A stretch of DNA of 64,000 nt from Corbicula japonica (lineage: Eukaryota > Mollusca > Bivalvia > Venerida > Cyrenidae), in the NCBI GenBank assembly GCA_038501625.1, contig JAZAYU010000001.1:2852001-2916000 (forward strand). The letters are read 5' to 3'. Positions 45,885 through 58,300 of this stretch are shown piece after piece (position 1 is the stretch's first letter; every line of letters starts with the position of its first letter). A program made the translations under genes and the position numbers. The notes under the pieces are model-generated. The model saw only the letters and a list, made by a program, of their open reading frames with translations, searched no databases and was not told the DNA's origin.

Positions 45885-46175
45885 CAAGCTGAAATACAGA
45901 TATATCCAAAATGAAAGCTTTTCCAAATCACACCTGTTTAAAATACCCGTTTACAGCTTATGAACTTCTCTGATATTTCTTGCTGAAATGCAGATATAAT
46001 ATTCAAACAAAATCTTTTCTAACGTCACTTTTTCAATTTACCCGTTGATAGTATAAGAAAATCTCTGATATTTCCTGCTGAAGTACAGATATACCCTGGG
46101 CAACAAAAAGCTTTTTCTATATCTCACATTTTTAAATTATCCGTTTAGAGTTTTCTCAACATTACATATCTCCTG
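45885..46175 (-). repeat. Three tandem ~95-bp units at the 5' edge of the receptor gene
   Basis: Units start at GCTGAAATACAGATAT (45888), GCTGAAATGCAGATAT (45982) and GCTGAAGTACAGATAT (46078), spaced 94 and 96 bp. Each continues to a C-rich ...CCCGTTTA/CCGTTTAGAG part. The first unit overlaps the 5' end of the open frame. On the gene's strand each unit includes a CTGTATTTCAG / CTGCATTTCAG / CTGTACTTCAG motif that looks like a 3' splice site. Confidence 0.75.
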
Positions 46176-47342
46176 CATCTTGGCATTCCGTCACAGAAAA
46201 AGAGTTTCCGTCTTACTCTAAAATTCTGAAAACCATTTTCATTGGAGAATTTCTCACAAATAATTTCTCTGGCAAGAATATGTTATTAGAGTTACATTAA
46301 GCCAATTGTTAATCCGTAATACATTGCCACTAACTACTTCTTATTTTCTCAGAGAAATATATCAATACTTTGTTTTATCTTCACGCATTTATCTATTGAT
46401 GACAGTCTAATCAATACTTGCAACTGAAAATTGTAAACATGCGAAGATTAATGTTAAATAAAAACTAGCTACCATTTTTCCTGCGCATTGATAAACATCG
46501 AATGAACTCGCGTTACTGCTAGTTATATCCGGACTATAGACTGAGAATTTTTTAGAACAAATATAAATCAATAACAATTCAAATAAATCATGTTACAGAC
46601 CTGCTGCAAGCTGTATCATTTACTAACGTTGAATTACATTGTATTGATTCAGTTGTAAATCCGAGACTGCAGGATACATAGTCTCGGAACTTTCCAAAGT
46701 AACAGAAATATTAGCCACCGAGTTTGAGTGTTTTTTTTTTCAAATCTGCTCAGAAATTGAATTAACACAGTTATTACCAATTGCATATATAATAGTGCGA
46801 GGTTTACAGTATTTCTTTTGCAGGGTCTTTATGTTGTCAATTTTGGCTTATTTCATTGTATTATGAGTACTTTGATATATGTTCTACAGCCAAAATGTAT
46901 AATAAACTAGTAGAGACTTCCGATTTATGCTGTTATTACCATGGGTCCAAAGTAGATAAATCCTATATATCCTCACCTTAGTGCAAAAACAGTACAAATA
47001 CTGCTGGAATAAGAAGAAGATACACGGTTTATGCATTAAGGTGACGGTAGTTTCCTAGATGATTCATAACTCTCGGATACAATCGTTAACATAATGATAT
47101 ATTTTATAACGTTTTATTCGTTGAATAACTGTATCAGACCAACCGTACCTACTCGGCGATCTCCGGCAATCTTCGAAAAGAGAAATAATGATTACGAAAC
47201 AATCACCGAAACTTGGATTCTCTTAATGTTTTTCGGAAATAGCTGAGAACACAAACACGTTGAATGTACGTTCATAGCGTCGTTGTTAAGAAGTGTTATG
47301 GCATGCAGTTACCACAATAATTTCTATACCAAATGTCAAACT
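46176..47342. other. Intergenic stretch upstream of the receptor gene
   Basis: AT-rich. No supported exon or repeat. Confidence 0.4.
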
Positions 47343-47348
47343 GTTAAA

Positions 47349-48118
47349 TACGGAATTCCGTTAGGGCCATCGCCTATTAATGAAATAGTCCGAAACGCGA
47401 AAACACGAAATCACGAAAGTACGATGACGAAAACGCGAAAGTACGATGACGAAAACGCGAAAGTACGATGACGAAAATGCGAAAACGCGAAAATGCAATG
47501 ATGAAAATGCGATATAATTTCGCGTTTTCGTCATCGTACTTTCGCGTTTTCGTCATCGTACTTTCGTGTTTTCGCGTTTTCGTCTTTGTATTTTCGAGTT
47601 TTCGTGTTTTCGCGATTTCGTGTTTTCGTTATCGTTCTTTCGCGTTTTCGCACTTCGCCTTCCGGTGCACATGCGCAAACAGGGATTCTCCATCAAATAG
47701 TCTAAAACGCGAAAACACGAAATCACGAAAGTACGATGACGAAAACGCGAAAGTACGATGACGAAAACGCGAAAGTACGAAGACGAAAACGCGAAAACAC
47801 GAAATCGCGAAAGTACGATGACGAAAACGCTAAAGTACGATGATGAAACGCGAAATTTTATCATTATCATTTTCGTGTTTTCGTGTCTTCGTCATCGTGT
47901 TCTCGTGTTTTCGTCATCGTACTTTCGCGTTTTCGTCATCGTACTTTCGTGATTTTGAGTTTTCGCGTTTTCGTCATCGTACTTTCGCGTTTTTGTCATC
48001 GTACTTTCGCGTTTTCGTCATCGTACTTTCGCGTTTTCGTCATCGTACTTTCGTGATTTCGTGTTTTCGCGTTTCGGACTATTTCATTAATAGGCGATCG
48101 CCCTAACGGAATTCCGTA
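47349..48118. mobile_element. Complex foldback element with internal 22-bp tandem units (770 bp)
   Basis: Terminal inverted repeats of about 80 bp begin TACGGAATTCCGTTAGGGC and continue CATCGCCTATTAATGAAATA. The element is flanked by direct repeats GTTAAA (47343-47348 and 48119-48124). The interior is tandem copies of CGAAAACGCGAAAGTACGATGA in forward (47383-47510), reverse (47516-47650), forward (47705-47855) and reverse (47870-48090) order, making two successive palindromes around a unique centre at 47650-47700. Frames open through the array (RKYDDENAKVR, FRVFVIVLSR types) are by-products of the repeat. Confidence 0.9.
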
Positions 48119-48394
48119 GTTAAACCTATAGTTTATGCGTTGAAAATACAGTATTAAGAAATATATATTTTAAAGAAATCAAAGAAATCTAAATCTTGTA
48201 AAATATTTAGTCTACCTTTTTAGAGATATGAAAACACTAACTGTGTTTATCAAATCTAGTTATGCTGGTCAATAATCACGTGCAGTCATCACATGTTTTC
48301 AACCCGAGAGGCTTTCATTTGTCAATAAGATTCGCGCAAACCTTTTGTATTCTCGCCTTTATATATGTAGAACCATTAAGCGCAAACTGTCTTC

Positions 48395-48540
48395 TCGTGT
48401 AAATAAAGGTCTCAGACGGAAAATGTCAGCATCAGTTAATATTTTTAAAAGATTCGGCCAGCGAAAACTTTCTTTTCGTTAAAAAAGGTCTCTGACGGCC
48501 AATGCCATAGTTGGTGAGTCATCATCGGTTAAATATTAAA
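48395..48540 (+). repeat. Two-unit ~80-bp tandem duplication
   Basis: AAACTGTCTTCTCGTGTAAATAAAGGTCTCAGACGG...TCAGTTAATATT and AAACTTTCTTTTCGTTAAAAAAGGTCTCTGACGG...TCGGTTAAATATT, about 80 bp apart. Confidence 0.5.
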
Positions 48541-50500
48541 AAAAACATAAGTTACCTCCTGCGGTGATTTTCATTAGCACACATACTTTGCGGTAAGAAC
48601 AAATATAGATCTCCAGAGTCTTACCACAAAACATGTCATAAACGGTTATGTCACATCGTACAGTGTCTATAGCAATAACATGCATGTGTAGCACACGGGG
48701 TAACCACATTTTCAAATAATGCGTTGACACTGAAGTGTGGCACTCTTGCGTACTGTTGGATTGATATCATAGTGCTATATACATAGCACGATGGTTTCAG
48801 CTCAATGTTACGCATAAGGACCTCGCTATCTTGTAAAATTGTCCAATGTGCGCTTTTTATGAATAATTCTTCCTCTTTTCTTTGGTAGGTTTTAAGACGC
48901 TTTGTGTTGGCCTTTTGAACTTTGGACTACCATTAAATATACATAGCATTGTTGTGTGTGTCGGGGAAGGGGGGGGGGGCTTTAATTTTTAATGTTGTAA
49001 ACCTCATGTTGTATCCATGACATATAGCTCAATTTGCAGTACATGTAAGTGTCACACACTCCATTATATAAGATGGTATTCCTTCCTACCAATGACACGG
49101 CTATATATCATTATATTGCGTAAATTTTCGATATCGATGATGAACACAGAGTACATATAGAACACGCATCGTTTTGCTAATCGGTCGTTGTTTGCGTTTG
49201 TTAAATAAACAGAATGTATTTAAGTCTAGCAAACAAGCTGCTACTGATGTATCATTATATTTCGCTGGCAATAATTTTCGCGCACAAACTGCTCATTGCT
49301 AATTAAGGCTGACCCAAAGTAGCTCACAATAACGATCATCATATGACATCATAACGCAATGTTGTTATTCTGTGAGCATTTGAGTTCGCGCTTTTGCCTG
49401 AGCATGAATTGACCAGAATTAAACCAAGCGAAATAATGCAAGTCCACAGTATTAACCGTCGACCATAATTTCCTGTACGTGTTCACTTAAAAGCTTTTAT
49501 CAAGTTTCATTAATATACTTGAACTCATATTGATCCGCAAGTTTCATCGCAGACTCTAAACTTAAGCATTACATACGAGAAATAAATACATATTTGAAGT
49601 TTTATAGCCTTTATAGTTTTATAATATTTCGACCTCATTGAAATAAATTTTACGCTGCGTTAATAAGCGCGATTACTTGGTGTTTAAGCTAAGACTTTGG
49701 TTTGATCAAATCAACGTCACCTGGTTTTTTTTGTCAAGAGAAGGACTTTAAATGATTTTTATGATATTTAAAAACCACAATGACCCAAAAATTGTTTTTC
49801 TCTCTTAATAAAGACGTATCGATGTTTCTCAAATATGACAATCATTTGATAAAAAACTTACCACTATAACATTCCGTGATGCATTTAAATTAATAGTACA
49901 ATAAATAATTGTTGCTGTTAAGAATTATTTGAAGCACGACTGTCAAAAATATTGCCTGAAAAATCATAAAAATCCTTGATCAAAAAGCTAGATTTCATCA
50001 AACTCTCCGGGAAGCTGAACCAGCATGAGTTATGTCCCGCCATAACTGATCATATTGTCAAAACGACTAAAATGAAACGAGTTAAAATTAACCTTAAAAA
50101 CAGGGTCTGCTATTTAACTGTTTTACATTTGAAGAGGAAAGATAGCGCATAGACATTAATAGATTTCGGTCCAGTGGCGAAGAGATCAAATAGCCTTTTA
50201 CCCGATACTCTAGATATAAAGAAGGTATGTGTAAACTTATTCTAGTAAGAACAGATTAAATACACTCTAGTGAACGAGTATTTAACAAATTATTTTTGAG
50301 GTATGTTGCATTTACCATAACAAAAGTTTTAGTGTATATCATAAAATATGGCATATTGGAATGTTGCTAATAATATACTGTAAAACTATAATGGCCTTAA
50401 AAATATTTATATTCCCATATTCCAATGATAATTATGAACAGTGCAGACCGGCTACTATTAACCGGAATGTAACGTATTTCTTATGATATCCGTCGCTTTT
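48541..50500. other. Intergenic stretch, nothing recognised
   Basis: A poly-G run lies at about 48966-48979. No supported gene. A 64-codon open stretch on the minus strand (48536-48730) has no motif support. Confidence 0.45.
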
Positions 50501-50502
50501 TT

Positions 50503-50560
50503 AGGCTGCTAGGCTGTCTGGCTGCCAGGCTGTCTGGCTGCAGAGCTGCACACTTCACAT
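50503..50560 (+). repeat. GGCTGCTA/GGCTGTCT microsatellite cluster
   Basis: TTTAGGCTGCTAGGCTGTCTGGCTGCCAGGCTGTCTGGCTGC. A related run (AAGGCTGCTAGGCTGCTAAG...) is at 50806-50850. Confidence 0.75.
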
Positions 50561-50944
50561 TGCAGCAGTGTAGAGATAAAGTGAACGTTGACGGTCCATT
50601 TCGTATCAAAAATATGCTACGAGAGTAATTAAGCATGTCAGGCCTTGTCCCTTATTTGTCCAGCAGTTTTGAGATTAAAACCTTTTTTAAAGTTCATTAA
50701 ATATAAGATACGCTTACAGTTTATAGTGTTCTTAGAAAGTAATAACAATAAATTTCAAGCCGTTTCCATATTTTGTATATACAAATGTATATCCATCTCT
50801 AACGTAAGGCTGCTAGGCTGCTAAGTTGTCAGGCTGCTAAGCTGCTATGCTACAAACTTCACAACCCTTTCTCACTAAGCGTCAATATACGTGATCAGTT
50901 TAGAATTCGCCTTCAATTAGAGCAGTGTTGTGAACCATCCTTCT

Positions 50945-51475
50945 TGTTAGTGAAATAGATAAAAAGGGAACTTTTAAAGCCACCGAACATGATTGAGCCT
51001 GTTCATGGGCATTGAAATGCATAATTAATTATTACTTCCCACGCCGCCTAGCTCCGGATTGAACTCAATATTTACACCAATTAAATGTACAATACTGATA
51101 CATCCCAAACGACGGTGTGCACATGGAACCTTCAATGCGGTATTTTCAGAATAATACCATTCTGCGGCGTATGACCCCCAGATAAAAGAATGGATTTGTG
51201 CTAAGCGGAAAAACAATGGGCGGAACTAAAAAAACAATATAATTTTGACAGGGGATCTGAAAATATGAATCCTGCATATCACAGACCAATCCAAAGGCAA
51301 AATAAAAAAAAACAGGAAGTTTAACCTTGGGGTGATTGAAAAATATCCGAATCTATATTATCTGTGATACTGAAACCACCCATCATAAAACTGACCGAAA
51401 TATTAAAACTAGTACTACTAACAAAGTACACATGAGTTGTTCAACGACCTTCAAAGGACGTAACTTATAACAACG
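50945..51475 (-). repeat. R2 interspersed repeat, full-length-like copy, reverse
   Basis: Reverse-oriented counterpart of 10335-10900 with the same landmark order, ending at GATAAAAAGGGAACTTTTAAAGCCACCGAACATG on the left and at CGACCTTCAAAGGACG on the right. Confidence 0.7.
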
Positions 51476-51539
51476 CTGACTGAATGTACGGGAGACTTTT
51501 TACAGCCGCCACACGGCACAAACAACGCTAGACAGTAGT

Positions 51540-51672
51540 GTGATATTGAAATGGAAAACAAGGGAACTTTGAAAGTCACCGAACACGACAAATATGAAAT
51601 ATTGAAGGCTCGGTGTGATGGAGCCTGTTGATGGGCAGTAATGGAAACACATATAACTGCCCGGAGTTGAGA
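51540..51672 (-). repeat. R2 repeat, partial 3' copy, reverse
   Basis: AAGGGAACTTTGAAAGTCACCGAACACGACAAATATGAAATATTGAAGGCTCGGTGTGATGGAGCCTGTTGATGGGCAGTAATGGAAACACATATAACTGCCC matches only the last ~130 bp of R2. Confidence 0.75.
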
Positions 51673-51716
51673 GCAACTAAATATTTTTTTGTTTAACGAC
51701 ATTCTTGACAATTCCT

Positions 51717-51792
51717 TTGACTGGTAGCCATTTCAGCCAATCAGATGTTTGAGATTTGAGACTGGTTTCCATGCTCAGTTTTATAACCTTCA
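51717..51792 (-). mobile_element. Foldback MITE, half copy
   Basis: GACTGGTAGCCATTTCAGCCAATCAGATGTTTGAGATTTGAGACTGGTTTCCATGCTCAGTTTTATAACCTT equals the right arm of the palindrome at 44283-44418. It sits at 51717, about 45 bp after the partial R2 copy. Confidence 0.8.
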
Positions 51793-53460
51793 GTCCTTGA
51801 CAAAGAATCTTTGTTAACGACTCATCTATTTCATAATATACTAAGAATATCGTTTAAAAAGTGATCTATTTAGCAAAAGATATTACATTGTTTTAAAAAG
51901 ACAAACGAAAGGTCACTTAATGCTATAGCTAATACCTGACCCCGATATGCCAAAGAACCCTTACAATGTAATAATACATCACCATAATTCAGCCTTAAAC
52001 TTTTAGCAATGAATATTGCAGATTGTTTTTTATTGTCCTGTCAAGTCCAGAATTATTTGTTTCGTAAAAGTTTGTTTTCTCTTCTACAAAAAGCTATTAA
52101 AATTACAAAACAAAACTGGAAAAATCTGTAATTTTTTCAAACGTCTATCCATTCACTTGTCCGCTTCTTGAAATAATCATCTCGTTAAATTAACTGGAAG
52201 TAGAGGCGAAGTAGAACGATGACCGGGGAATACTACGAATTATTCGTTCTATCTGGCAATTTATGTTTTTATCCGGACTGTCATACGAGTAAGCTCTACA
52301 AGAATGTTTACAGCGTAATTACGGCAAGCAATAACCCCATTCCATGACAGGAAATATATACCATTATACTCGGTCTATTTCAGTCTTATTTTATGACTTC
52401 TTTTGTCACGACCAATTCCATTTGGTATTTTCGAAGAAAACACAAACATTGAAAACCATGAATACTTTAAAATAAATCTATACGATTAACAGTTTAGAAA
52501 AAAAATCATTAAATACAAATTGTGAAAAATACAAAGTGGAAATTGTTTAATTTAAATAATTGAATAATATTTACATATCAGGAGATTCCAAGGTAGTAAT
52601 TAACTAACAGTGCAAGGTTGTCTTTCTTTTTTATCGATAACATTAGCTGCTTGATTAGCTGATACATATATAATGGAATGACGTATTTGTAATTGATACA
52701 AACAGTGACTTGTATATACATTATAACTTTAAGCAAATTAGGCAGGTGAAAATGAAGTTTTGAAAGGCCATGAAAATGACAAATTATTGCAGCTTTATTT
52801 GTTTCGTCGCTTTCATAAACAGTAGCGAAACTTAAAATTTAAATTAATGTCTACGTCATATAGACCGACGGTGAGCGACATAAATATAGAAAGGAAAAAG
52901 TGAACAGTGGTGATCAGCATAGAACTCATAACGCGGAAATTATCCCCAAGCTGGAACTTATGGTAATAGTACGGGTCCGTCTGTCCATCAGTTCGTCCGT
53001 TCTAACATGTCAGAGAATATTTCAGCAACTATTTTAAGTTAATATTTTCATGTAAGGAGAAGTGCGAAGCGGAAGAACTATAACTCTAACCTTCTTATTT
53101 ACAAAATTATTTCCCTTATTTTTATAATAAAATGTTTGTCCGGTGTCCCGTAATAATGGGAGATAATGGATTCATTATGAGGTTTTATTAGAACGACAAA
53201 ATAACTTTGGTTAACATACAACAAATAAATTCACGTCCTTTTTAATATTATTATACAAAGTTTTCACTTCACCCCAGTGCCTCTTACCTGTGAAATCGGC
53301 CTGTGTGTGGCTAGATGAAACGTAGATCGCCACACAAATGTTTGCTAGGAATTTAGATGACAGATATCACATTTAATGGGCAATGAATTTTGAAAATTAG
53401 ACATTAAGCCATACGAACACTTGATTTTGTTTGAATTTTTCTCAAACAGGGCGAGACGGC
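51793..53460. other. Spacer downstream of the tyrosinase gene
   Basis: AT-rich. A GTCCGTCTGTCCATCAGTTCGTCCG simple tract lies at 52976-53000. No supported gene. Confidence 0.45.
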
Positions 53461-53466
53461 CAGGGA

Positions 53467-53472
53467 TTTATT
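53467..53472 (-). terminator. Candidate poly(A) signal for tyrosinase
   Basis: AATAAA on the minus strand, about 150 nt beyond the stop codon. Context is AT-rich. Only transcript data could confirm use. Confidence 0.35.
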
Positions 53473-53621
53473 TAGACTATATCGTTTTTTTTCGATGTTT
53501 TAATTTGATAATAACATGGTTTGACAACCGCCTTATTACAACCTGCCAATAAATGTTGAATGAAGAATATTCCACCACTGCTTATTATTAACAAAATGCT
53601 TGTATGCTTGTAAACTTAGTG

Positions 53622-55332
53622 TTATTGTGTACGATTGGAACAGTAAAATATTATTGGCAGCATATTCTCAGACACACCCCTAGCCCACAAACGAGAAGCC
53701 GCCTCTTCTATTGTTTTACCATAAATTGCTGTATCTTCCGTTGTTATATGTACCATACCAGTGCACTGCTTGTAAACCGTGGAAAGTGAATTTGGTACAA
53801 GACAATGTGCTTCACATAATGTCCCACATGAGTGAACAGCCGCTAGAATCGCTCTCGTGGGCTCCTGATCAGGTGTTTTTATTCCAACGTACGTGATGAT
53901 GGAGGTCATCGGCAGATGTTTGTCAACCAATGCATAATTTGCATACGTACCGGAATAGCTTAATCCGTTCGATTCCACTCTTACTTGAACGGTTCCTGAA
54001 TCATCTTCAGCACATTTCGGATTAAACTCTGCCGTGGATTGCGAAGACGAAGATGAATAATTAGTATTTGGAAAGATCAGTTTCTTGTTTGTAAAGTTTA
54101 ACTTGACAGGAATGAATGAATACTGGTCTCTGTTAGTTTGACCGTTTATGATGTAATCGTTCATTATATGCGGTTTTAGCAAGTCATTTATCGTCGGATC
54201 GTGATAGCTAGGAACTGGGAGTAGTGGAAGAGGCTCGGATGTTTTGAAGGCGTGACCTTCTGATATATTTTTGTTAACGATACTCTGATTTCTCCCTGTA
54301 TCTAAGACAGCTGCAGCACTAGATACTTCTAGGACATTTGAAACATTAGATTCACTTAAAGTAGGTGTTGCATCCTGTTTGCGGCTAGTGATAGTAAAAA
54401 CATTAACTTTATCAGATTTCTGTAATGTTTTGTCAACGGAAGGGTTTGGTGACCGTTTTCTCCTCACACCGGCCATTAGAATCTGTGCATCTTGCGTTCT
54501 TGGCTCAGCCGGTGGGGCATTAAATGGCCGTCCTCTGAGCATGGATACTTGTGCTCGAGCTTGCATATTTGATTCCGGTGTTCCTTGAGCGCGTTCAAGG
54601 AACGCCATCGCTCCAGCGGCACCAGCTGGGGCGGGACTAGGTCCCATTCTTGCTACAGACACACAACGTTGCCTGGTTACATCACATCGCAAATACGGCG
54701 TCCCGCAAAAAGGTCGCCATATGGAACAAACGGGGGATCGTTCGTATCTGTACCAAAATCGTGTCCAGTAGTTCCTGTAGCCGTCAATGTTGCGATACGG
54801 TGGTAGCCCGGCCATTGGCATATCAGGTCCGTGAAGTGGAGGTGCTCCAGCTGGGTAGTCAGTTGCGGGATTAATGCCACAAAATCTGGCTTGGCGTATA
54901 CGGAATAATTCCCATATGTAATCAACAAAAGCATGATGCATAAAGAAAACGGGATCATGGGCAGATGAGTCTAATCGGTTCATATGACCATTTACCCAGA
55001 CATGTGGACCGCCGTGAAAAATTTCAAAATTATAGTCAGGAGCAGCGGTCGGAAATAGAATTTCTTCGTTCCTACATCTTGTTAAAAGTTGACCTATCAT
55101 TTCTTTAGTAAACAAACTACTTCCGGATCCGATATTTCTCAGCAGTGGCCCGTCATTAGTTACCCAGTTTCGGAATGTCCCAGTTACAACGAGACCATTG
55201 CCATTTCCAAGAAAGGTTTCCGACCATATTATTGAATCAACAGGGTTTGGCATGTCAAAGTCCAACGTTGAATCCCAGTAGGGCAACGATATTGGGAATC
55301 CCGGAGTTATTCTTCGTAGCGCCTCTTCAAAT
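53622..55332 (-). CDS. Tyrosinase exon 5 (CuB site and C-terminal domain)
   Basis: Begins after acceptor TTTATGTTCTAG with FEEALRRITPGFPISLPYWD, the conserved PYWDW/PYWDS block, and runs 569 codons to the stop. It holds the CuB histidines, the Cys cluster, the RRKR site and the whole C-terminal domain in one long exon. No internal stop or frameshift. Confidence 0.93.
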
Positions 55333-58300
55333 CTAGAACATAAATATAAAAAATTAGATTCAACACGTAAAATGTTTAAAAAAACACTGACTGTTCAAAT
55401 AAGTTAATAACGTTTCTCAGAAAAAGACATTTGCAATGAAAGAACAAAGCAATAACCCCGGGAGCTTTCTTTTCATAGAAAATTGCCTCTGTAACTTCTA
55501 GCGAACCAGAAAAAGAAAATCAACAATGCAAGAAAACAAGTTAATGGCTCGTTTATTGATAGTATATTCAAATGTATGATGCTATTTACTGGATAATGAA
55601 GATTAACTATGCATGAACGTGTAGAAAACTTCTTACAATGCCAGATAGACCCTATGCCAGCCGGGGAAACTAGGTCCCATATGAGCAGCATCGACATTGG
55701 TACCTGAATGAAGGTTTGCGAAAGTGTCGTACTGTCCAGACTGAAAGTGAACATATTATCAGATTAGCGATGTAATATATATTTATATTCTGCGAATAGC
55801 ATGACAGAGTCAGAGACGTTACCACCACTTTATAACATCAAAAATGGATACAATGTCTAACATGAAATGAGTTTAAAGTGGAGAACTATAGAAATAAAAA
55901 AGAAACGACATGTTCTTTACTAGATCTTGAATCTAATGACATCTAATTCCGGTAGTATTTTCCTCACTGGTATTTATGATATTGTAATTCCGTGTACATC
56001 CGCTTACAAAACCCACAAAATTCAACTCGAACTATATTTAATATCACTATTTATATGTATATCACTCAATAGCTTTTTATACCATGATTCCTTGATTAAT
56101 ACTCATTGTATGTTAAAAATAATTATAAAATTGTTACCAGTTTGTGTACAATAAATCTTTGCTTGAGGGATTATAATATACTCCAATTAAACGCATTACA
56201 TATAAATAAATAAAACAAATTATTTTACTGCATATTGCACATCAACTAGAATCAAGTCATTAGTCTTTCAGCACATTATACAATTGAATATGAATTAATC
56301 GAATTTTAGTTTCATAACAAAATATCAATGAACTTTAAAATTTTACTTCTGGCGTACACCGTGAAACGTAGGACCTATCTGGTCCACTGTAAAAATCTAT
56401 TCTATTTAGTTCCACCTTGTATTTTTCAGATTAACATTTTTTCTATCTGGGGATCATGCATCACTGTTCACGGAATGGTAGTCATTTGAAAATAATACCA
56501 CATTAAAATGTCCTTAAGACAATTTTAAAGGGCTTTAAATTTTATATAGGTTAAAATATTCGAAAAGCGATATAGATGAAAGTATGCACTTGAATCGAGA
56601 TTCTCATATTGTAGAATTACATGTTGAGAATAAATTAGAAACCTTGGGTACATATCTTTAAAAATGAAATAAGAGTTTTACCACTTTCATCCTTCGTAAA
56701 GCATCATTGAATACAAATCTCTCTCCGTCAGTAAGTCGCCTATACTCTCGACGTATTTTAAATCCCGTTTGGGGAAACATTCCACCCGCTTGACGTTTTT
56801 GACGCCCTTGATGGACCAGCTGAAAAAAGGTGATCACAAGTAAAAAAAAGGTGAAATATGCATATCAGAAATCGCCACATTCAGAAAAAACAGCCTCCCA
56901 ACACAGTCAAGAAGAAGAGAGGGAGAGAGCATGGTTAATAAAATGATCAGCTTCAAAAGAGACACCACTAACAATTAACAAAATGAGAACCCGAGGGGTT
57001 ACCGCCTTGGAACGGTCAGTGGCAAATCAAATTGCCACTGGGGGTTTAAATCAGGTTCTAGGGTGCACCAACCTCACACTTGCCCCAGCAGGTTTTCATA
57101 TCACAAAACAAATACAAGTTGTCTTGGTGAAACAACTCCAACCCACTTATTGGCTCAACAATGTTGCATGCAAAAGCACACAAACATATAAAACATAAGA
57201 ATTTAATAGCATTGCAAAGCCAAAGGGCATGTACTCAATGATCTTACCGAGACCAGAACTCCTGGAGTAAAATCTTTAAGTAAGGCTTTATTTTATAAAG
57301 ACAACATTAACGAATGATTGGAAACGAATTTTCATAAGCATAACTCAGGTGTCTTTCTAGTTCAACCGAAACTTATACGGTAAACACATTTTAGTTTTAG
57401 CAATGACAGGATGAACATGAGAAAAATATGCGGTACATGTCGTCTGAATGAATATGACACGAAATGTTATAAGAAATCCACAGCGACAGCGCATAGTCAT
57501 GCGATTTCAATTACGCTACCGGCTGAGCTCGCTGAGACAGCCCTCAAAAGGTTGATCGGATAACTCTGATACATGTAATCATGACCGCATGACAACGGTA
57601 ACTGATTATTTACTGATAACATTACTGACATTCTCAAAAGACACCCACAAAAAATTCAATAGCACCAAACATAACAACTCAATATCAAAGTATAACATGA
57701 TTATTTATAACTAAAAATAATTCTTAAGCTTTAATTGAAACTTTATTAAAGATGGTCAGCAGCTCGTACCGAACCAATAAGAGAGTTAATAAATCGTTTG
57801 TCCTTCTCAGTGATATTGAATTTGCTCCACTCATCGACCCCGAGATTCCACATATACTGTTGCAAACAATTGGCAAGAATTGCTTCATCTGCTTGGTAGA
57901 AGTCTGTATACGTATTGTTGTCTCTGTCGGTTAATATCTGGACGCACTTGATGACTTCCAGAGGCATGTCTTCTCTTAACATCTGACTGTGGCACACGGA
58001 TGTCAAGATTGTCAGTATGCCTACCCATAGTAATCTGTTCGTGTATGGAACGGCCTGGATTAATATATTAAAATTATCACAACATCATGCCTATATCACA
58101 AACAACATTTAACACAGATTTAATGACCGGATGTTACAACAGTTTTATTTCATTTGAATTCTCTACAACAAAGAATCACTGTTACGACAACAACATCTTA
58201 AAAAGAAAACTCGGACAACGCCTAATACAGAACTTGTTTTCATGACACAGTGGATAAATATCAACAGTTCTGACAGTATGAACACAGCAACAAATCTTCT

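Noticed and set aside
45877..45909. Eleven extra N-terminal codons of the 7TM frame
   Set aside because: The first codon is TTG, not ATG, and the sequence includes a TTTCAG that may be a splice acceptor. I start at the ATG at 45876.
47383..48090. Regular repeats that could suggest a CRISPR array
   Set aside because: Eukaryotic context, units abut without unique spacers, and orientation alternates.
47283..48106. Several overlapping Arg/Lys- or Phe/Arg-rich frames on both strands
   Set aside because: All are translations of the 22-bp tandem unit in the foldback element. Every frame lacks stops because the unit does.
54379..54874. Plus-strand frames opposite the tyrosinase last exon
   Set aside because: Antisense shadows of the conserved coding strand with no motif of their own.
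55473..55754. 93-codon minus-strand frame beginning MFTFSLDSTTLSQTF
   Set aside because: It is the wrong frame of tyrosinase exon 4 plus intron. The correct frame carries the CuA motif.
57746..57769. Continuation of tyrosinase exon 2 to its in-frame stop
   Set aside because: The GTACGA donor lies before it, and splicing there joins in phase to exon 3. Reading on would end the protein before the copper sites.
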